Under the pieces are notes generated by a model. That model saw only the letters and a list, made by a program, of their open reading frames with translations, searched no databases and had not been told where the DNA came from. A DNA stretch of 64,000 nucleotides, taken from assembly GCA_963971405.1 (NCBI GenBank), contig OZ020490.1:23523464-23587463 (forward strand). Reading direction: 5' to 3'. Of the stretch, positions 44,882 to 55,432 are shown piece after piece. Numbering within the stretch: the stretch's first letter is position 1; each line of letters starts with the position of its first letter. Both the position numbers and the translations under genes were made by a program. The DNA comes from Psococerastis gibbosa (lineage: Eukaryota; Arthropoda; Insecta; Psocodea; Psocidae).

Positions 44882-44952
44882 ATTGTATACCATGAAAAAA
44901 TGTAATAATGTATTGTATTGAAGGAAATAAATAAAATATTGTATTGTATTGT
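44882..44952 (+). repeat. LINE 3' end with (TATTG)n tail
   Basis: AAAAAATGTAATAATGTATT, then GAAGGAAATAAATAAA and TATTGTATTGTATTG. Same family as 21238-21312. Confidence 0.5.
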
Positions 44953-44965
44953 GTATACATACAAT

Positions 44966-45124
44966 CGACTTCGATGGCAAGTTGGTAGCGTGCTTGAACT
45001 TGTGTGAGTTTCTACATACCATGCGATCGGAGACATGTCGTAACTCTGCACAAGTATTAATTTACTCATTGAGGCGACTGATGAGGTCAATCGGATGCAT
45101 TCATTACATTGTTTGTATGCGATT
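44966..45124 (+). repeat. SINE family S3
   Basis: CGACTTCGATGGC start, TGTGTGAGTTTC as decayed B box, GGCGACTGATGAGGTCAATC and TTGTTTGTATGCG end. It directly follows a LINE (TATTG)n tail. Confidence 0.65.
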
Positions 45125-45489
45125 AACCTTCAAAAAAAAGTATTATCCACTATTAAATGTTTCATTCCCGAAATAGGACGAACCTTTGAAGGAAAGGTAG
45201 TTACCTAGAAAAGAGTAAAATTTTACCACAAGTTAAAAGATTTAAATGTCCCATGACCCCCCCCCCCTTCCCGTCCCAGAAATTGATGTCTGTATCGCGC
45301 CTGTCCGCAGATATATATATACATATTATATACTGTATATATATTGAATAATATGACCCATTTCCGGCTTGTGTCTTTTTTTTTTCTTTTTTTTTAAAGA
45401 GTCTTGAAAGAGTCGTTCTCAGATTTTTCGCGATATGTTAGGTTGATTTATTTACAAGCTTAGCAACTATAATATCACTGTTCCCCTTA

Positions 45490-45668
45490 CAAGAGCGGAT
45501 TCAGCATAAAATTTAGGGAGAGGGGGGTCATAAGTTGTATGTAAGTTTAAAAGGTAATTTTTGTTGTTGAAAATTTGAGTTTTATTCAATTTAAAAAATT
45601 AAAAAAATTACTATCATATGAATTTCCTCATTTAGGGGAGTCATGACCCCCCTGTGGATCCGCCATTG
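45490..45668. mobile_element. hAT-like MITE, CGGATCCAGC poly-G family
   Basis: CAAGAGCGGATTCAGC / TGGATCCGCCATTG. TCCCCTTA duplicated exactly (45482-45489, 45669-45676). Confidence 0.9.
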
Positions 45669-45694
45669 TCCCCTTATGGCCATATACTCCAGAA

Positions 45695-45890
45695 CTGTTG
45701 CGTTTTTTATAAGCTAGTGACTCGACGCCACTGGACGTGTTATAATGAGGCGCCGCTGGAGCATCGCCTCTATTTTAGACCTTGGTGGCGAGGTCATGTA
45801 CTGCTCCAGCCAATCACGCGCCGTCTGAGTCGGCCGGCGCGTGCTGCCTTAGCTTCCTGTTCTCAGGGCCGAAGTCGTTAATGTCTGCAA
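45695..45890 (+). promoter_or_regulatory. CpG-rich patch with CCAAT box
   Basis: About 16 CpGs in 160 bp, including GTCGGCCGGCGCGTG, and an AGCCAATCACG CCAAT-type motif near 45808. It lies between hAT elements and has no recognised coding frame. Confidence 0.3.
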
Positions 45891-46011
45891 TACCGAGTCA
45901 AGAGTTCGTCAACGAAGATACCTGACTCCTATGGTATGTTTTTTGCTTAATGGTATACAGCCATTTCCAACTACATCAACGTCCTACCACTTCTGTCCGA
46001 TACCCTCCAGG

Positions 46012-46235
46012 CAAGCACGTAGCCAGGATTTTATTTCGGGAGGGGCTAACTATCAGGGGGTATGGAATAACCCCAGTAAAACGGTGGGTGCGCCCCCCCC
46101 CCGAAATTTTTAAGAAATTACATGCAAAAATACAAAGCTTTAGTGTTTTTAGAGGGAGAAAAAAAAATACAGGTGCAACATCAAATAGAACAATGCATGG
46201 ATTTTTTATTTTTTTTACATTTCGGAGGGGGCTTC
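46012..46235. mobile_element. hAT-like element, right-truncated
   Basis: CAAGCACGTAGCCAGG, TTTCGGGAGGGGCTAAC as at 34658. It runs to ATTTCGGAGGGGGCTTCAGCC, then breaks into a LINE fragment. Confidence 0.7.
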
Positions 46236-46237
46236 AG

Positions 46238-46409
46238 CCTCTCTGTCCAAGTCCTGGAGCACATCCATGTATGTAAAAGGCGGCAACTTCCCCTGGTCCT
46301 GCAACCTGCTAATTAGCTCTGTCCTCTCCCGGCTGTAGAGGGGGCACTCAAAGGTTATGTGATCTGGAGTGCCTTCCTGATCTCCACACTCAAATATGGT
46401 ATGGTTCAA
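46238..46409 (-). pseudogene. LINE ORF2 C-terminal fragment fused to a hAT-like end
   Basis: Encodes FECGDQEGTPDHITFECPLY, then SRERTELISRL. This is the C-x-x-(x)-x-E-T-P-x-H-(I/V)-x-F-E-C-P-x-(Y/F) knuckle region that ends many Jockey/R1-like ORF2 proteins. The final residues of the frame (APSEM) are read from the neighbouring hAT-like element that starts at 46012, so the two are fused at about 46235. Confidence 0.65.
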
Positions 46410-46427
46410 AAAAATAATAATTTGGAA

Positions 46428-46694
46428 CAGAGGCGTAAAGTTTTAGAATGATGGCGGGGGCAAAACTAAGTAAACCTTATGACGTCATCAGGCAGGATAA
46501 GGAAAAATTGAAAATAAAAGAGCAAAATAGTAGGGTTTTACCCATTTTAATAGTAGTCAAGTATAGCTGTAGATTTTACAAAGCTAATTAATGGAATGCT
46601 TATATTCAGCATATTGCTGCAAACGGGCCAGGGGTCTCCATGTTCTCCATGAACCACGTCTTACAATGCTCGAGGCTGGGACTTTACGCCCCTG
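46428..46694. mobile_element. hAT-like MITE, GGGGCGTAAAGTT family
   Basis: CAGAGGCGTAAAGTTTT / GACTTTACGCCCCTG. ATTTGGAA duplicated exactly (46420-46427, 46695-46702). Confidence 0.9.
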
Positions 46695-46702
46695 ATTTGG
46701 AA

Positions 46703-47913
46703 AGTGGTTCAAAAATTAACTGGCCACCTATGGAGTCTCACTCAGCATGACTTCGGCTACACCCAGATATAGTTCAATACTCCACTAAAGCCTTGCTGGA
46801 TACCTACCACCGTTACAAAACCACACCCCATCTACAGGGGTGACCAAAATGTAACGAACCCGTGGTAGATCCAGTTCTGAACCTACTGCAAATGTTAAGT
46901 GAACTTTAAACAACCTTACTCCGTCCCTATCTGAAAAGATATTGTCACAGTCATGATACATAAGGATAAGAGTCCCTAATTATGTTAAATATCAATAACT
47001 CTATGCTGTGTTATGTGTTATATGGTGTTGGCGTTAGGGCACCTTGCCTCCACGTGCAAAATGGCTGCACAACGGCAAGGGACCCAAAGAAGAAAAATTT
47101 ATTATCTAAATTTATGTAACGGAATTTATTTTGGGAATTACTACTATTATTATTATTATATAGTTTGTTAACGTATATTGCTGTTCTGGCCGATAAACAA
47201 AATTAGACTAGCGGGTATTGTGTATTATCACAGTTTATGTACAAATTGTATTGTAGTAGGTACTCATTTTTACCAATATAAATATACATAATTCATTAGC
47301 TCTCACATCAGGTTTTTTTTTTTTTTAAATAGGAAAAAATTTCATATCAGTTAAAAACAACGACCCCGCAAGAAACAGCAGAAACGTCCTGCGTTTGTCG
47401 CCAACGCCATTCATTTATAGGCTAGGCCCTAGGATTCAGTGCGTGTTTCTGTACATTCTGGTCATAACCCCCCCCCCCTGGAAAATTTGGCAATAAGCAC
47501 CAGATAGAATTGACAAACTTTTCAAGCAAAAGATAAATTTTATAGTGCTTTTCAGAACTGAAAAATAGAAATATTATTGTTGTACTTAAATGCGTGAATC
47601 CCAATTATTTTGGGCATATTTAAAAAAAAATCCTCCTGTTATCAGTTTTATAAATTATACAAAATTTATCTGTAAAAGCCTAATGTTTTTTGTTGTCAAA
47701 ATGCGTAAAGGCCCGTTACTTCACAATAAGGGCTAATGGAGATATAGAGTAGCCTCCCCCTCCCCCGCCCTCTCGAAAGGGGTTTACAGTTACACTGGAT
47801 ACAATTTTCCTATATAACAAGGTTTAAAACATGATTTAGGCACCAAAACAATACAAAAATATTTGCGCCTTTGCCGCGTGATGAGTATAGCTGTTAATAT
47901 ACCCAGTCAAAAT
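46703..47913. other. No recognised feature
   Basis: Unique, AT-rich, with C-rich blocks at about 47469-47478 and 47755-47770 but no paired ends. Confidence 0.45.
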
Positions 47914-48095
47914 CATAAATAAATAAATAAAGACTTTTTGTTGTTTCTATTACTAAGCCAAACTAGCGTAGTTAGGGCTATAAAGCCCTCTCGTACACTC
48001 AACTAGGAAGGCCCGGGACCGCCTGCTTTACATGCCCTTCGAAGCATGGCCAGAAAATGTAGTCAGTGTGGGACTCAAACCAACAACCTTTCATA
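47914..48095 (-). repeat. SINE family S2
   Basis: (TTTA)n tail at 47914-47930, body, then a decayed B box (GGTTTGAGTCC on the minus strand). The A-box region is truncated. Confidence 0.65.
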
Positions 48096-48279
48096 AGTGT
48101 ACATGACCTAAAAAACGGTTCAATGGCTTTCCCTACGTCTATAAGCAGCTGGCTAGTGATCAAGCAGCACTGTTTAAAAGAGGGATTACAATAATTGTTA
48201 CAATACAATGCTTTATGCTTCAAAACCTACCAAGTTACTCCTATATTTCCAAAAGTTTCCAAAAATCGCCGGTGGCGAT

Positions 48280-48326
48280 TTGGCCCCACCCCCTCTCGGA
48301 AAATATTTTATACGTACGCCACTGGA
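48280..48326. mobile_element. hAT-type terminal remnant
   Basis: CCCCACCCCCTCTCGGAAAA, then TATTTTATACGTACGCCACT and G; related to 44142-44197. Confidence 0.4.
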
Positions 48327-48838
48327 GCGTGTTATATAACTCCCATAGACCTCTTACTTTAATTCTGCACTTACACTTAAAGAAAACAGTAGGCCAAATA
48401 CAGAAAACCGAAATCCAGAGGGCAGCGAGTCTCGCAAATGGAGCTGGAGGGGGGCAGCCTGCCAATATAACAGAGCTCCAAGAGATTCCCATATAATTCC
48501 ATTTGCCTTTTTATTTGCAAACAGTACAAATATATTGGGGACACCGGCTAATGATTTTTAATGTGATAAATTCTAAAGAAAAATTTCTGAATATCGTCGC
48601 TCTTTTTATGATGTGTTACATCTGCAAAAAATCTTTTTTTTTTAATTACACTAAAAAATTCGTAATTTTTTGTTTGTTGGTAAAACTGTTACATCTCTAA
48701 AAAAGTTATTGACGTAGTAGGAAGCGATAAAACAGTTTAAACTTGGCCCCAAATGCCAAATCATGCAGCACAGTTGAAACTTGAAGCAGAAGACAGTTGC
48801 AGTTAACATTAGGGCAGGGCTTAAGGAACTTCCATGGG

Positions 48839-49006
48839 CAAGGACGGATACAGGGGGGGGGGGGAGGGTAGCTGCCCCCCCAAAATTTGGTGAATCTATT
48901 GTAAATTATGTTATTAGGCTCCAATTTAGTCGATCCTACATATGTTCTTCCTATTTTGACCCTCAGCTACCCCCCCCCCCCCCAAACTGGGCTGGATCCG
49001 TCCCTG
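48839..49006. mobile_element. hAT-like MITE
   Basis: CAAGGACGGATACAGG / GGATCCGTCCCTG. TCCATGGG duplicated exactly (48831-48838, 49007-49014). Core nearly identical to 42546-42710. Confidence 0.9.
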
Positions 49007-49492
49007 TCCATGGGAGTAGTACATAAAAACTTGTAAGTATACTGCTTTTACATTTCCGGAAACACCACTAAGACTTTGCGGATTATAAGCAAATTTTGGT
49101 ATAATGAAGCTACAACTTTGGTACAAAACAGTTGCAACGTGCATTACCTACTACATTGACATTTGCAGTTTTTTTGGGGGGGAAAGTGTTACAAGTTGTT
49201 TCAGAAATTATTTGCTCGAAAATGTGTGTGAATTTGGCTACAACAGTGGAAATGTTTAAAAGATAACAGTGCGAAGTATTTTATTTGGAAAAAAATGGGT
49301 TAGATGAGTGCAAAACTGGGTGAGAAATAAAATAAAACAACATTCAAAAAACTTTAAAACGCTCTCCTGAACAATTACGATTTTGGAGATGTAACACTTC
49401 ATAAAAAGAACGACGATATCATTGAATTGCATGCTTTTGATTCTGACGATGTGGAAGAGCGGAACCTACTTAGAACTGATCAAGAAAACAGC

Positions 49493-49801
49493 CCAGTAGC
49501 CTGATCGAGGCGATTATAATACCGGGGTTAAATAAATACCCTAGCTAGGATTATAACTGTAAACAAACAAATTTTGAATAGCACTTTCAATCACAAAATT
49601 ATCTAGTTTACATTTTTCATACCAGGGGATTAAATAAATACCGGTATTATAATACCGGGGTTAAATAAATACCCTAGGATGATAACTGTAAACAAACAAA
49701 TTTTGAATAGCACTTTCCATTATAAAATTATCTTGTTTACATTTTTCATACCAGGGGATTAAATAAATACCGGTATTATAATCGCCATGATCAGCCTGCA
49801 G
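49493..49801. repeat. Inverted-repeat family D, tandem dimer
   Basis: One pair of outer ends encloses two head-to-tail copies of the 133-bp interior (49521-49653 and 49654-49786), each from ACCGGGGTTAAATAAATACC through GGTATTATAAT. The second copy differs by a few bases and a 4-bp CTAG. Confidence 0.7.
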
Positions 49802-49898
49802 GAGTCCAGAGATAAATGCAGAAGAACTGAACAAGATGAAGAGTTCAGAGAACCTACTCCGGATATATATTTGTTTGTTTTGTTTTGTTTTTTTAAAA

Positions 49899-50033
49899 AG
49901 GTTAATCGCGTACAAACGATTTAATGAATATTTCTGATTAACCTCTTCAATCGCCTCACTAAGTAACCTAACCGAGCACAAGGTTTTTAGAGGCTCGCAC
50001 AAGTACAAGCACCTTGCCACCAAAGTCGTTAAA
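49899..50033 (-). repeat. SINE family S3
   Basis: Minus strand has GACTTTGGTGGCAAGGTGC, ACTTGTGCGAGCCTC and GGCGATTGAAGAGGTTAATC, ending CGTACGC-like sequence beside a T-rich run. Confidence 0.6.
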
Positions 50034-50107
50034 AGAAGCAACGAGAAACAGCAATGAGGTTAGTTGGTACGTCGCTGTGTAATTCCGAATTGAAACTGCG
50101 CTGCGGC

Positions 50108-50274
50108 CAAGGCGTACCCAGTAACCCTGACATATTTCTCGGGGAGGGGGGGGGCGATTCTATGCTATTTGGGTGCCTATCTACTAATTTGTTTTACGTG
50201 GCAAGTGCGTTATGGGTAGTCGTCACTGGTTTTTCTCGGGGGGGGGGGGCTCCCCCCTCTTAGGTCCGCCACTG
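50108..50274. mobile_element. Possible hAT-like MITE with mismatched ends
   Basis: CAAGGCGTACCCAG / GGTCCGCCACTG tips, opposed G and C runs. Flanks GCTGCGGC and GCAGCGTC (6 of 8). Confidence 0.5.
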
Positions 50275-50359
50275 GCAGCGTCCCGTCCAAATCTCTTTGA
50301 ATTCCATGGTGTAGGAAGAGCAACCTTCATCATGATGTTCCAAACAAGTCAAGCTCGAG

Positions 50360-50530
50360 TGCGATGAGTTGAAAACGCGAACAATAGGGACCCAACGTCA
50401 CCGGGACAAGAGGACAGGGAGAGAGAACCGAGTGCGGTGTTGCCAGCCCGCCCGCTTGGCGCCAAACATGTCCTCGGTGATATTTCTAGCGCTATCGTTT
50501 AAAGGGTGCCGCACACGTTCAGTCGTCCAC
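50360..50530. promoter_or_regulatory. CpG-rich patch with TTGGCGCCAA
   Basis: CpG-dense unique sequence containing the palindrome TTGGCGCCAA (50456-50465), compatible with E2F or NF1 half-sites, and ACACGTTCAGTCGTCC further on. No exon identified. Confidence 0.3.
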
Positions 50531-50844
50531 CATTCCTGGTTTTATTATTCCAATATGATCTTTCACCGCTGTTTTTAAGAATGAAGCTGGCCGTTGATAT
50601 TGCTCGGTCCTGGATCTGAACAGTGGCGGATCCAGAGGGGGAGTGCCCCCCCCCCTAGGGATACAGCCGCAAGGCCGTGCTTATCGCCCAACAGTTACTG
50701 TAACCAGAGGCGTAAAGTTTTAGAATGGTGGCGGGGGCAAAACTAAGTATACCATATGACGTCATCAGGCAGGATAAGGAAAAATTGAAGATATAAGTGC
50801 AAAATAGTAGGGTTTTACGCATTTTAATAGTAGTAAAGTAAAGC

Positions 50845-51081
50845 CAGACGCGGATCTACGGGGGGGGGGGGGCTAGGTTCCTTAAAATGCGTAAAAGCCC
50901 ACTATTTCAGTCCTATTTTTCACACATTTTCTCCTGGACCCCCCTTGTGCTCAATTGTATTAATTCCATATATTATAGAAACCCTATTGCTCTAAAATTG
51001 CGTAAAACCCCAATATTTCGGCCCTATTTTCAAAAATTTTCACTTAGCCCCCTCCTTGGTCTCATTCTAGATCCGCGTCTG
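50845..51081. mobile_element. hAT-like MITE, nested
   Basis: CAGACGCGGATCTACG / TAGATCCGCGTCTG. Flanks AGTAAAGC and AGTATAGC (7 of 8). Same family as 41707 and 56431, reversed. Confidence 0.85.
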
Positions 51082-51197
51082 AGTATAGCTGTAGATTTTA
51101 CAAAGCTAACACAGGAGTGCTTATATTCATGTTGCTGCAAAGGGCCCCGGGGAGACATGAACCACGTCTTACATTACTCAAGGCTGGGGGGGGGGGG

Positions 51198-51882
51198 CAG
51201 TGGCGGCTCGTTGTGTATCAAAATGGTGGGGCAACGAATTGTAATAAAGTAATAGCATATAACTTACCACTACTTGAATATCAAATAGATTCTTCGGCAT
51301 TTCGATGTGGCAAACAAGTCTATCACTCGCTGTTTACATTTTTGTAATATTTGTTTAGATTACCCTGCCTGCCCGTTGGGAAGAACCTGACTTCCCTAGT
51401 CAAAAATTCTTCTTTGAAAAATTTTATAATAATCATCAGTCATGACAAAATAGTGAAACTCTTCTCAAAAATAACTCTTATAATTATGATTTTAAAAAAA
51501 TACCAATATTCAACGTTATTATCAATACGAAACATTTAAAGTCATTTTTGGGGCGCTGCCCCGCTGCCCATGTAAAAATGCATATGACATGAATTGCATT
51601 GCAAGGTCCATAAGAGAGAAGTTGTGTACACCTTTTCAATGGTGCGAACGATCTTCTTAACTTTTGCCTGACTCGGTTGCCATGGCGACCCGGGGCTAAA
51701 TTGAAAATTGCCCCAAGTTGCCCAGAGCACGCACATAGCATAGCCGAATTGTAGCAGTTGCATTTTTCTTCAGAATAGTATATTATTATTTTATTATTAT
51801 TATTAAAAGGAAATTACTTTGTTTGCCTGTAAAATTATGGGAGGGCTGTAGCCCCAGTGCCCTTATGGACGAGCCGCCACTG
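51198..51882. mobile_element. hAT-like element, nested, 685 bp
   Basis: CAGTGGCGGCTCG / CGAGCCGCCACTG perfect 13-bp tips. The flanks are G-runs (51190-51197, 51883-51890), so the duplicated 8-mer is GGGGGGGG: it inserted into the host's own G-tract. Small frames inside resemble no transposase. Confidence 0.8.
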
Positions 51883-52329
51883 GGGGGGGGGGCAAAGCAA
51901 ACAAAAGGAGCTGGGGGGCAAGTTGGACCGTGCCCCCCAACTTTGCGCCCCTGACTGTAACTGTAACTGTAACACACAAAATTCACCTATATATTTAGAA
52001 CTGTGCTTCATTTTTTTCATGCATGCTGGCATTACGATTACTGTAACTTAACTTTTTATGGAAATATAAATTTATTGTATTGTATTGCTGTCGGAATAAC
52101 TCAAAAAGTTATTAAAGATTTATTCTACTCATTAATGTGTAGGAGACAGGACTATTTTGTTTTGTAAATCATATTATTCGGTATTTTTATGTGTATAGTT
52201 TTTTATGTTTTTTTGGGGTATTTTCCATTTTTGAGTGAATATTGGCAGATAAGACTTAGAAATGTACAAAAGTGAAAATTCTCATCTCGGGCCAACACAG
52301 TTTTTTTTCTTGTGGGCCAATGCTTGCAG

Positions 52330-52564
52330 CAGTGCCGGATTAACCCATGGGCACTTGGGGCACAGGCCCCCCCCCCCCCCAGAAAGGCCAGAAATTCCGC
52401 CCCCCCCCCCCACCAAACGAGATTTTTTTAAATAAAATTATAAATCATTAAAAGTATTGAAATTGTTGGGAAATAATGTGTTTTTCTTTTGTTTTGCTGG
52501 TAGATTTATGAATTTTAGAGGAGTTTGCAGTTGCTCCCACGGCCCCCAAATACCTTGTGCACTG
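52330..52564. mobile_element. hAT-like MITE
   Basis: CAGTGCCGGATTAACCC left; right end decayed (TTGTGCACTG). Flanks GCTTGCAG and GCTTGTAG (7 of 8). 235 bp, as at 11084. Confidence 0.8.
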
Positions 52565-52649
52565 GCTTGTAGCTTAAAAATCTAGGTATTTATTAAATAC
52601 CGTAATTTGTAATTTTTGAAGGACTTTGATTGGATCCAGGCCTACTTAT

Positions 52650-52832
52650 AGCCCCATAGGTCCATTGTCCAATGCCAACGACCCCATGGATTTCGGACAT
52701 TATTTGTATTGTTTCCGTATGAATTTTTGGCCGTGGAAAACTGGTATACGTTCTCGATGTCAACCTACACCGGCATCGGTAGCATTGACGCAATGAATAA
52801 GGCAAAGGCGTGACTTAACCAAGTACAGATGC
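52650..52832. repeat. Repeat family E, longest copy
   Basis: ATGCCAACGACCCCATGG, TTGTTTCCGTATGAATTTTT, TCGATGTCAACCTACACCGG, GACTTAACCAAGTACAGATG. No frame or end structure assigned. Confidence 0.55.
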
Positions 52833-53139
52833 AGGTGTTATTAATGGGTAAGCTATAACTCTTCAGGTCAAAATTAAGGGCCAGGCCAGTAATTAATAAT
52901 GCAAAACTGTAAGAAAATCTGGCTCTGCCTCGTACTTTTACCATGTCTCGGAAATTTCTATAGTAGTTATTTTATTTTTCTGATGAATATGATTATTTAG
53001 TACATTTTCATAAAATTGTACCCTCTCATGCGCTTTTCTTGTCATTATTTCTTAAAATATATATTTAAAGATCCGGTACGAGGGAACCCGTACATGCTCC
53101 CTATTTACCACCATAACAGACAATTATTATGAGTATTTA

Positions 53140-53318
53140 AAAAAAAAAAAAAAAAAAAATTATTAGCATACAAACAATTCAATGAATGTATCCGAATACC
53201 CTCTTCAGTAGGTAATACCTGTATTGAGTTACGACAATTACGACAGGTCACCGATCGCATGATGTGGAGAGACTCGCACAAGTACAAACAAGCTACCATC
53301 ACTATGCCATCGAAGGCC
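53140..53318 (-). repeat. SINE family S3
   Basis: Minus strand: TTCGATGGCATAGTGATGG, ACTTGTGCGAGTCTC, CATGCGATCGGTGACC, then TTGTTTGTATGC and a T-run at about 53140-53159. Confidence 0.65.
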
Positions 53319-53619
53319 TAAGTAGTATATAAGTATATATAAAGACAATAGTTCCATTGCAAATAATTATTGTCCTAGGGTTAAATTTCGGCTGCCTCAA
53401 TTTCCCCTATCCTAAAGCACTGGATTAATTGATGTGACAATTGCATCGTCTTTAATGTACAGATCAATATATTGCTGCACAATGATAGTTGTATTATATA
53501 AGGTATGCATTGAGTGATGTAGATTTTCCGTGATTTCTTAAAAATTAATTAATTTATTCAAAACCAAAACTGTCGGTTTGGTTTTGTTATTACACCACTA
53601 AAATATACCTGAAATTAGA

Positions 53620-54030
53620 AAGCATGGATGGAATGATTCCGCAGAAAAATTATTTTTCATTCATCTTTCATGAAAATTGAACCTTTTAATTTTTGCCCCA
53701 GCGATAATGATTCCAACATATGTAAATTAAAAAAATTATTGTTGGAGCCAATTTAGAGAGCATTTCTTATAGCTGTTTTGTTTGTTTGTGGGGGGGGGGG
53801 GGGTAGGGTGGAACCCCTAAAGTTAGGTTAGCCCAAAAATAAATCAATAAACTTATTTAATAAACTATCCCGAGACGTGATTTTTGTGAACCTACACCTC
53901 AAATTTCATCAAACTCCGTCGAATTACTCGAGTAGTTTTTCCACAAATCGGCGGACAGACAGAAAGACTGACATTTCGTTTAAAAAAACCTTTTTGGGTT
54001 CCTGGGACCTTGAAACGCGCAATCCCGTTA
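53620..54030 (-). repeat. Repeat family A, diverged internal fragment (copy 8)
   Basis: Only the centre is recognisable: GCAGAAAAATTATTTTTC, a G-run at 53790-53803, GATTTTTGTGAACCTACA, CAGACAGAAAGACTGACATT, and TTCCTGGGACCTTGAAACG. It is more diverged than the other copies, so it is probably older or a subfamily. Confidence 0.6.
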
Positions 54031-54494
54031 TTTTGGTGGTCTAAACATCTTTCCCAACAAAACACCTCATTTAAACCTTGAAGACTAAATAAAAATCAAT
54101 TTATCATTTTGCAAGTCGTACCGAAACTAATAGGGTTGAGTATATTATTTTATCATTACCAATCAATGAAACGAAACGGTTCTTTTTATATTATTTAAGA
54201 AGAATTCTCTGTCGTGCCTTAACAGACGCCTGTCCCTATCACCTAATAGGACCCATCTCTAATCCTCTCTCGAATGGAGCCAACATTATTTTTCAACTCA
54301 AAAGAATATCAATGGAAGATCAGTCTTTTAATAATAGTTGCCATATAATTCTCAAAAATTAGGTGTCTACCAAAAACTCAAAAACTACCATGGTCACTGG
54401 GAAACAATTTGAAGCGATATGAAAGACATATTGTAGATATGGTCTTAGATTTAATATTTTCTGCTGATTGATTGCTTTCTTTTACAGACCAGGG

Positions 54495-54818
54495 CAGTGG
54501 CGTAGCCAGGAGGGGGGGGGGGGTCAGCGGGGTCCGTACCCCCCCCCCCCAAAATTTAGCAAAATTGCAAATTTTTAAGATATTTATCTAAAAAAAATCG
54601 CCGGGGAGACCCCGGTCCCCCTTTTTCCAGTTTTGTTAATAAAGTTATCGACAGAAAAATCAAAATTTCAGGCGTATCTTTTAAAAAAACAATCCCGGGG
54701 GGGGGGGAGCGCCAAATGAAACACCACCCCATCCGAAAACCTATCGTAAGCGGGCAAACTTTATGAAAACTGGACCCCCCCCCCCCCCAAAAAAAAAAAA
54801 AATCTGGCTACGCCACTG
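54495..54818. mobile_element. hAT-like MITE, CAGTGGCGTAGCC family
   Basis: CAGTGGCGTAGCCAGG / TCTGGCTACGCCACTG. GACCAGGG duplicated exactly (54487-54494, 54819-54826). Confidence 0.9.
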
Positions 54819-55079
54819 GACCAGGGCTAATTGGGCATTTGCCCAATTACTTATTATTTAACCTTTCCTAGATTTTTTCTCTCTCTGGCTTTTCTCTTCA
54901 TTTACAGTTTGAAACACATGAAACACCTTCATGAAATTGAAATTTTAATCCGTGTTTCATTTTCTGGTCACACATGTATATAATTGATTGGCTACCCCTG
55001 GGAATTTTAATTGTGTATGCAATATATGGAATAGCAGGCCCTATAGCATATTGTACTATATTTTAATTTGATACGTACA

Positions 55080-55240
55080 GGCTTCTTCAAGTTACAGCCG
55101 TCTGGCTGGTTGGCAGCAGCATGGGGCATCGATGCTTCCACTCCCCTCGATCCTGGCACGCCCTCTTCAGCTCCACGTACATATGTATTGGCCACTACAT
55201 CCTCCATCACTTGCTGTAGATACTCTTACTTTCTGAGGCG
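55080..55240 (-). pseudogene. Possible LINE ORF2 terminal fragment
   Basis: The minus strand reads VELKRACQDRGEWKHRCP and then a stop. This resembles the A-x-DR-x-x-W-(R/K) ending of many LINE ORF2 proteins, followed by a GAAGAAGCCTG segment common in 3' UTRs of such elements. The match is short. Confidence 0.35.
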
Positions 55241-55432
55241 CTCAGGTCGGTAGACTCCCTCTATGGTTCCCTATATAAGGCAGCTTCCGAAGTTCACGTG
55301 TCGAAGCAAATTTCCTATCCAGGTAATGTTACGAGTTGCCAAACTTCAGTAAAACTAAAAAGATCTACTGAACCTGAGTGTTTATACGGGTGAGGTGAGA
55401 AGGCTGAAAATATAATTTGTAAGAACCGGTCC

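Larger units (their letters stand above)
50705..51953. mobile_element. hAT-like element hosting two further hAT-like insertions
   Basis: CAGAGGCGTAAAGTTTT / CAACTTTGCGCCCCTG. ACTGTAAC duplicated exactly (50697-50704, 51954-51961). Without its guests (50845-51081, 51198-51882) it is about 310 bp, close to its relatives at 39558 and 46428. Confidence 0.85.

Noticed and set aside
49493..49801. CRISPR-like direct repeats
   Set aside because: Only two 133-bp units without spacers, in a eukaryotic repeat with inverted ends.
51484..51763. Frames inside the 685-bp hAT-like element as a transposase
   Set aside because: Too short and without hAT dimerisation-domain or BED zinc-finger motifs; overlapping frames of equal quality exist.
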